This document shows positions 58,811 to 64,000 of a DNA stretch of 64,000 bases, one piece after another. The notes under the pieces were generated by a model that was not told the origin of the DNA, searched no databases, and saw only the letters and a program-made list of their open reading frames with translations. The stretch's first letter is position 1, and each line of letters begins with the position of its first letter. The translations under genes were made by a program, and so were the position numbers. Source of the DNA: Pedobacter yulinensis (GTDB lineage: Bacteria; Bacteroidota; Bacteroidia; Sphingobacteriales; Sphingobacteriaceae); NCBI RefSeq assembly GCF_003029735.1, contig NZ_KZ686269.1:310001-374000 (forward strand). The letters are read 5' to 3'.

Positions 58811-60958
58811 ATGCAGACAGCCGCTGCAAAGTTGCCCGGTCCAACTGTGAACATAAACAAACGTGTTTTGACAAAAAGTATATTTATTGCATCTGCCGAG
58901 CCTTACACAGGGAAATCGGTCATCGCCCTCGGACTGGTCAACATGCTGCTAGGCCGGGCGCAGAAGATCACCTATTTCAAACCGCTCGTATCGCTGGCAC
59001 CCGGCGAACAGGCCGATAGCCACATTGAGACCATGCTGAGCCATTTTCAGCTGCCGCAAAGTTATGCTGATGCCTGGGTATTCAGCCGGCAGGAAGCCAT
59101 GCAGTTTGTAAAAGAGCAGAAACAGGGGAAGATGCTCGATACGATTATCAGCCGGTTTAAAATGCTGGAATCGGCGTCAGATTTCACCGTGGTAGAGGGC
59201 AGCGACTTTGGCGGACAGGCGACTGCTTTCGAGTTCGACATGAACCGCCTCATTGCCCGTAACCTTAATGTGCCGGTCGTGCTGCTCGTTTCGGGCGAAG
59301 ACAAGACAACCGCAGACATTATACAGGACGCCATCAACTTCTGGCAGGCTTACGACCTGCAGGATATCCAGGTATTAGCTGTTATTGCCAACCGGGTACA
59401 GGCGGGTCAGGCCGAAGATGTCAGGCAGCTCCTGGCCGCACAACTGCCAGCATCGGTACTGGCTGCAGTCATTCCTGCTGACCGGGCGCTCGAGAATCCG
59501 ACGATCGGCGACATTTTCGAAAGGCTTGGCGGCTCGCTGCTGTTTGGCGGAGAGCAGCTGTCTAACTCAGTAGATCATTTCGTTACGGGCGCCATGCAAG
59601 TGCCGCATTTTTTAAACTACCTGAAAGACAACGTGCTCATTGTCACGCCCGGCGACCGGGGCGACATCATCATTAGTTCACTGCAGGCCAACCTGTCGTC
59701 CAGTTACCCGCGTGTTGCAGGCATCGTGCTGACCGCCGGTACGGTACCTGAAGCCCCGGTGATGCGCCTGATCGAAGGATTGCAGAATATTGTACCGATC
59801 ATGGCTGTACCCACCGGCACGTTCGAAACAACCAACCAGATTGCCGGTATCCGCACCCGTATCAAACCCGGTCACACCAAAAAGATCCAGCTGGCTATTG
59901 ACACCTTTAACCGGTATATTGACCATGATGCGCTCGATAAAAAGATCGTGATGTACCATTCGAACGCCATGACCCCGCACATGTTCCAATACCAGCTCAC
60001 GCAATGGGCCAGGCGGGAGAAAAAAACGATCGTGCTCCCGGAAGGCAACGATGACCGGATTTTGCAGGCGGCGGCCAGGCTGGTGGCACAGGACCTGGTC
60101 AAACTCATCCTGCTCGGCGATCCTGCGGCCATTGCCGCCTCGGTGAAGCGGCTGGGCGTAGACCTTGACCTTGGCCGCATTGCCGTTGTTGATCCGGTGC
60201 ATGCACCTGAATACGAGGATTATGTGCAAACCCTGTATGAACTGCGCAAAAACAAAAACGTGACGCTCGAAATGGCACGCGACCTGATGACAGACGTTTC
60301 GTATTTCGGTACGATGATGGTTTACAAACAACATGCCGACGGCATGGTCTCGGGAGCGGTGCATACCACGCAGCACACGATCAGGCCGGCGCTGCAGTTT
60401 ATCAAGACGCGGCCGGGTATATCAACCGTCTCCTCCATCTTTTTTATGTGCCTGGCAGACCGGGTAGCCGTGTTCGGCGACTGTGCCGTTAACCCGAACC
60501 CGACAGCCGAAGAACTTGCGGAAATCGCCATTTCATCTGCAGATAACGGGCGCCGCTTCGGTATTGAACCCCGCGTAGCCATGCTCTCTTATTCGTCGGG
60601 CAGCTCGGGTGCCGGTGAGGATGTGGAAAAGGTTCGGCGGGCCACGCAACTGGTGCGCGAAAGACGGCCCGATATCCAGGTAGAGGGTCCGATCCAGTAT
60701 GATGCCGCCGTCGACCCCGTTGTGGGCAGGCAGAAGCTACCCGGATCTGAAGTGGCGGGTCAGGCCAGCGTGCTGATCTTCCCCGACCTCAATACCGGCA
60801 ACAATACCTATAAAGCCGTGCAGCGTGAAACGGGTGCCCTGGCCATCGGGCCGATGCTGCAGGGCCTCAATAAACCGGTCAATGACCTGAGCCGCGGCTG
60901 TACTGTCGATGATATTTTTAACACGGTGATGATTACGGCCATTCAGAGCCAGGACTGA
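58811..60958 (+). CDS. pta: Phosphate acetyltransferase, long form
   Basis: 715 residues; interconverts acetyl-CoA and acetyl phosphate in the cytosol. The N-terminal BioD/CobQ-like P-loop domain (IFIASAEPYTGKSVIALGLVNMLLG, Lys35-Ser36) and DRTGG region (about 220-340) are regulatory; the catalytic PTA_PTB domain is about 395-715 (IVLPEGNDDRILQAA, MVSGAVHTTQHTIRPALQ, SYSSGSSGAGEDVEKVRRA, YDAAVDPVVG, FPDLNTGNNTYKAVQR, GPMLQGLNKPVNDLSRGC). The start is uncertain: ATG 58811, GTG 58847 or TTG 58868, the last matching the usual beginning T-K-S-I-F-I-A-S. ackA starts 16 bp downstream. Confidence 0.95.
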   Translation: MQTAAAKLPGPTVNINKRVLTKSIFIASAEPYTGKSVIALGLVNMLLGRAQKITYFKPLVSLAPGEQADSHIETMLSHFQLPQSYADAWVFSRQEAMQFVKEQKQGKMLDTIISRFKMLESASDFTVVEGSDFGGQATAFEFDMNRLIARNLNVPVVLLVSGEDKTTADIIQDAINFWQAYDLQDIQVLAVIANRVQAGQAEDVRQLLAAQLPASVLAAVIPADRALENPTIGDIFERLGGSLLFGGEQLSNSVDHFVTGAMQVPHFLNYLKDNVLIVTPGDRGDIIISSLQANLSSSYPRVAGIVLTAGTVPEAPVMRLIEGLQNIVPIMAVPTGTFETTNQIAGIRTRIKPGHTKKIQLAIDTFNRYIDHDALDKKIVMYHSNAMTPHMFQYQLTQWARREKKTIVLPEGNDDRILQAAARLVAQDLVKLILLGDPAAIAASVKRLGVDLDLGRIAVVDPVHAPEYEDYVQTLYELRKNKNVTLEMARDLMTDVSYFGTMMVYKQHADGMVSGAVHTTQHTIRPALQFIKTRPGISTVSSIFFMCLADRVAVFGDCAVNPNPTAEELAEIAISSADNGRRFGIEPRVAMLSYSSGSSGAGEDVEKVRRATQLVRERRPDIQVEGPIQYDAAVDPVVGRQKLPGSEVAGQASVLIFPDLNTGNNTYKAVQRETGALAIGPMLQGLNKPVNDLSRGCTVDDIFNTVMITAIQSQD

Positions 60959-60974
60959 TCTTTAAACGTCTGAC

Positions 60975-62180
60975 ATGTATATTCTTGTTATCAACTCGGG
61001 CAGCAGCTCGATCAAATACCAGCTCTTTCCATTCCATTCTGAAGAGCCGCTTTCAAAGGGCCTGATTGAAAGGATCGGCCTGCCGGGGAGTTTCCTGACC
61101 CATACCTTTACCAGGCAGGGCGTTGAACAAACGCTCCGGCTGGATGAACCGGTTGCTGACCATGCCGCAGGCATGAGGCAGGTGGCTGCACTGCTGGTCA
61201 GGGCAGACATTGCCGTATTGCAGGACCCGGCACAGATCAGCTGCATCGGGCACCGCGTGGTGCATGGTGGTGAAACGCTTAGCCGGACCACCGTGATCAC
61301 GCCCGGCGTAAAACAAAAGATCAAAGACCTTTATCCCCTGGCGCCCCTGCATAACCCTGGCCACATCAAGGGCATCGAGGTGACTGAAGCCATTTTTCCT
61401 GGCGCCCTGCAAGTAGCGGTTTTTGACACGGCCTTTCACCAGACCCTGCCCGAAAGGGCGTTCAGGTATGCCATTCCTGAACGGTTCTACAAGCAGGAGG
61501 GGGTGCGGGTGTACGGTTTTCATGGCATCAGCCACGAATATGTAGCCGGCGAGGCCCTGGCTTACCTCGGCAGGCCAGGTGCCCGGCTGGTCACCATCCA
61601 TCTGGGTAACGGCTGCAGCATGGCTGCCGTTCAGGGTGGTACCTGCATCGATACCAGCATGGGGATGACGCCGCTTGACGGCCTCATTATGGGCACCAGG
61701 AGCGGCACTATCGACGCTTCTGTACTGATCCACCTTTCAGAACGCCTGGGTCTAACGCCCGCTGAGCTCTCTGTTCTGCTCAACAAAGAAAGCGGCATGC
61801 TGGGACTTACCGGGCACAGCGACATGCGGGACGTAAGCCGCTTGTATGCTGCCGGCGACCCGGCAGCAGTGCTGGCCTATGAAATGTATGCCTACCGGAT
61901 AAAAAAGTTTATTGGCGCCTACGCGGCAGCGCTGAACGGACTGGATGCCATTGTGTTCACAGCAGGTGTGGGGGAGAACGATGCCCTGACCCGCGAACTG
62001 GTCTGCAGGGACATGGATGTGTTCGGTATCGCAATAGATGGCAACGAAAATACACGCCGCGACGCGGGCATCCGCAACCTGAGTGCGGCAGGTGCCAGGA
62101 CGCCGGTCCTGGTCATACCTACCAACGAAGAGCTGGCCATTGCACGGAAATGCCGCAAGCTCGCCGAAGAAAGTGCGTGA
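60975..62180 (+). CDS. ackA: Acetate kinase
   Basis: 401 residues; acetyl phosphate + ADP gives acetate + ATP. ASKHA-fold signatures: ILVINSGSSSIKYQLF at the N-terminus, CIGHRVVHGGETL, FDTAFHQTLPERAF, YGFHGISHEYVA, IHLGNGCSMAAVQGG, DTSMGMTPLDGLIMGTRSGTIDASV and VFTAGVGEND. Full length and complete. Together with pta it gives overflow acetate production or acetate uptake. Its stop is 6 bp from the convergent TetR stop, with no room for a separate terminator. Confidence 0.97.
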   Translation: MYILVINSGSSSIKYQLFPFHSEEPLSKGLIERIGLPGSFLTHTFTRQGVEQTLRLDEPVADHAAGMRQVAALLVRADIAVLQDPAQISCIGHRVVHGGETLSRTTVITPGVKQKIKDLYPLAPLHNPGHIKGIEVTEAIFPGALQVAVFDTAFHQTLPERAFRYAIPERFYKQEGVRVYGFHGISHEYVAGEALAYLGRPGARLVTIHLGNGCSMAAVQGGTCIDTSMGMTPLDGLIMGTRSGTIDASVLIHLSERLGLTPAELSVLLNKESGMLGLTGHSDMRDVSRLYAAGDPAAVLAYEMYAYRIKKFIGAYAAALNGLDAIVFTAGVGENDALTRELVCRDMDVFGIAIDGNENTRRDAGIRNLSAAGARTPVLVIPTNEELAIARKCRKLAEESA

Positions 62181-62186
62181 AAAAAT

Positions 62187-62777
62187 TTAGCCTTTCAGCA
62201 GCATGCTTAAAATAAGCGCCTTGCGATCTGCCAGCAAGCGGTCGAAATCTGGAACCGAAAGCCCGAAGAACTGCCGGTACAGCGGAGCCATCATGACGGG
62301 GTAGGAAAGCAGGGAGAAAAGATTAATCAGGAACTGAACCGGCTCCATTTTTTCGATTGCACCGCTGTCCATCTGCCGGGCAACATCTGCCAGAAACACT
62401 GCGACCGGGCCCTGATCGATACCTGCCACCAGCTGCTGGCCGGCCTGGTTCATTTCTGCCACAAGGAAAGTTTCCTCGTAAGGAAATGCGGCCATTTCTG
62501 TTGCATACACCTCGATCAGGGTTTCCAATTTGTTCCTGAACGGTTTTTCAGCTTCCATGATGCTGCCAAGTCTCTGGCTTAGCGCCGCCATCGATTCATT
62601 AAATACTTCTGCAATCAGCAAGTCTCGCGTCTTGAAATAATAATGAACGGCCGCCCGGTTCATGCCGGCCGCATCTGCAATATCCTGTGTGGTTACATAC
62701 AGCCTGCCTTCTGCAAAAAGCAGGCGGCGCGCTGTGTCTTTGATCAGTTCCTTTGTTCCGGTGTTTTTTGCGGGCAT
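62187..62777 (-). CDS. TetR-family transcriptional regulator
   Basis: 196 residues. N-terminal helix-turn-helix: ELIKDTARRLLFAEGRLYVTTQDIADAAGMNRAAVHYYFKTRDLLIAEVFNES, followed by an all-helical ligand-binding part. It begins 4 bp after the ABC-F gene stop on the same strand, so the two are probably co-transcribed and the regulator may control that operon in response to a toxic compound (inference). Confidence 0.9.
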   Translation of the reverse strand: MPAKNTGTKELIKDTARRLLFAEGRLYVTTQDIADAAGMNRAAVHYYFKTRDLLIAEVFNESMAALSQRLGSIMEAEKPFRNKLETLIEVYATEMAAFPYEETFLVAEMNQAGQQLVAGIDQGPVAVFLADVARQMDSGAIEKMEPVQFLINLFSLLSYPVMMAPLYRQFFGLSVPDFDRLLADRKALILSMLLKG

Positions 62778-62781
62778 CTAT

Positions 62782-64000
62782 TTATAAATGAATGGTGTGT
62801 TCAATCCCCACCTGGCTTGCGAAGTGTTCATCATGCGAAATGAGCAGCAGGGCACCCGAAAAAGTGCTGACCGATGCCGTGAGTACGGCAAGGCTGCGAA
62901 GATCCAGGTTATTGGTGGGCTCGTCCAGGAGCAACATGTCGGGCGTTTGGGTATGTATACTCAGGCACAGCAGGGAAAGTTTCATCTTTTCGCCGCCGCT
63001 CAGTGCCTCACACTTCCGGTCCCAGCTTTCCTGAGGAAACTGCGCATAGATCAACAGGGACCTCAGTTCGTGCTCCTGAAGGTTCCTGCCATTGTGGGCC
63101 GAAAGTTGGTCAAACACGGTACGCTCAGGCCTGATGAGGCTGTAATTCTGGTCCAGGTACATGTAACTGAAATCAGCCCGCACGAGTTGACCGCCCTGGG
63201 GCTGGAGCAGGCCGGTCAGCAGGTTGAGCAGGGTGGTTTTGCCCGAACCGTTACCGCCCGATATGCGCATGCGCATGCCCGAACGCAGCTGGAGGCTGAG
63301 TGGTGGCCAGAGCGCGCGTTTGCCATGGCTAAAACAAGGTCTTTCGCGTCGACGAGCACTTTGCCGGGGTGCAGGGTTGATGCACCCAGGTCGATCCTCA
63401 ACACCTGCAATTGGCTCAGCTGTGCACGCACGCGCTGCAGCCCGGCAGCAACAGCTGTCGATTTTTCCCTGGCCAGTTCTGCTGACCGTGCCGTTGTTTG
63501 TTCAGCCTTGCTTTTGAGTCCGCCGGCAATAATACGCGGCAGGGAGCCGCTTTTGCCTTCGGCACGGCCTCTTGCTTCTTTTTTCTGACGCTGTGCGGCC
63601 AAGTGCCTGGACCGCTCCTGCGTTTGCCTGAGTGTTTTTTCATGTGCAGCTTCCTGCGCCTGCAGGGCAGCGGTCTGAATCATTTTCTGTTGCGCATAGA
63701 AGTCATAGTTGCCGCCATACATTTCAATCGCTGAACGGTCCAGCTCGAATGTTTTGTCTGCGTAATTCAGCAGCCTGCGGTCATGGCTCACCATGACAAC
63801 GGTAGCCCGGGTTGTCTGAAGAAAGTGGCAGAGCTGCTCACGGCTGTGCAGATCAAGGTGGTTTGTCGGTTCATCAAGTAAAATAAGCGCGGGATCAAAA
63901 AGCGCCATGCCAGCCAGGAAAACTTTGGTCTTTTCGCCGCCGCTCAATGCGGCCATGAGGGTGCCTGCACTCAGGTGCCCCAAGCCCCAGGTTTGAAGCG
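62782..64000 (-). pseudogene. ABC-F ATP-binding protein, frameshifted and cut by the window end
   Basis: Soluble twin-ATPase of the ABC-F type (ribosome-acting or drug-resistance proteins). From the window edge the frame reads LQTWGLGHLSAGTLMAALSGGEKTKVFLAGMALFDPALILLDEPTNHLDLHSREQL (signature and Walker B of the first domain), a charged linker helix, then VDAKDLV. The second domain needs another frame: SHGKRALWPPLSLQLRSGMRMRISGGNGSGKTTLLNLLTG, SGGEKMKLSLL, LLLDEPTNNLDLRSL, LISHDEHFA. The switch lies at 63331-63334, where a T4 run (coding strand GTTTTAGCC) would be in frame as T5, giving DLVFSHGKR. A one-base deletion or a sequencing error; otherwise the protein would lack its second ATPase. 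The 5' end is beyond 64000. Confidence 0.8.

Noticed and set aside
1..64000. tRNA, CRISPR, insertion sequence, integrase or attachment sites
   Set aside because: I looked for cloverleaf genes, regularly spaced repeats, transposase motifs and terminal repeats and found none that can be supported.

Overview
The window is chromosomal DNA from a member of the Bacteroidota, most likely a soil or plant-litter Sphingobacteriaceae-type bacterium (Pedobacter/Mucilaginibacter-like; genus not determined). The evidence is a SusC/SusD pair, many lipoproteins with a Cys-Lys start, Bacteroidota-type promoters (TAnnTTTG), a class II xylose isomerase, a group III truncated haemoglobin, and many PAS-containing hybrid-free histidine kinases. 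I see no tRNA, rRNA, CRISPR array, prophage or insertion sequence.

Layout. 1-4713 is a translationally coupled operon (GH20 hexosaminidase, S1 sulfatase, GH29 fucosidase) for a sulfated, fucosylated amino-sugar glycan. 4857-16113 is mixed: a VOC protein, an exported alpha/beta hydrolase, a three-PAS histidine kinase, a TonB-dependent receptor with a cysteine-rich partner, DUF72, an alkyltransferase-like protein and an M23 peptidase. 16417-38536 is the core of the window, a beta-mannan utilisation locus. On the minus strand one operon runs SusC, SusD, surface lipoprotein, GH26 mannanase, GPH-type transporter, GH130 mannosylglucose phosphorylase. A GH5 enzyme and a cellobiose/mannobiose 2-epimerase converge on it. 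An AraC regulator, a second (periplasmic) GH26, and a GH30 / carboxylesterase / DUF5060-GH5-like operon lie beside it. An unrecognised 733-residue (alpha/alpha)-toroid protein is at its edge.

How the locus should work (family knowledge plus inference): surface GH26/GH5 lipoproteins cut mannan, SusCD imports the oligosaccharides, the periplasmic GH26 trims them to mannobiose while the esterase may deacetylate, the GPH transporter carries mannobiose inward, the epimerase makes mannosylglucose, and GH130 phosphorolyses it to mannose-1-phosphate and glucose.

38558-64000 holds an MscS channel, a zinc alcohol dehydrogenase, a stand-alone CheB-type methylesterase, a histidine kinase, a metallo-beta-lactamase/short-chain dehydrogenase fusion joined at an A10 tract, a pyrophosphatase fused to an extra domain, xylB-xylA, an arsenic cluster (arsR-arsM with two matching operators), a kinase/response-regulator pair, pta-ackA, and a TetR gene downstream of a frameshifted ABC-F gene that runs off the window.

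The observations most worth checking are the A10 junction in the MBL-SDR fusion (one base converts it to two ordinary genes), the 733-residue protein, a decayed cheB fragment after the mannan locus, the paired ArsR operators and the pyrophosphatase fusion. A caution: two places (46643 and 63331) look one base short in a homopolymer, so sequencing error has to be excluded there.
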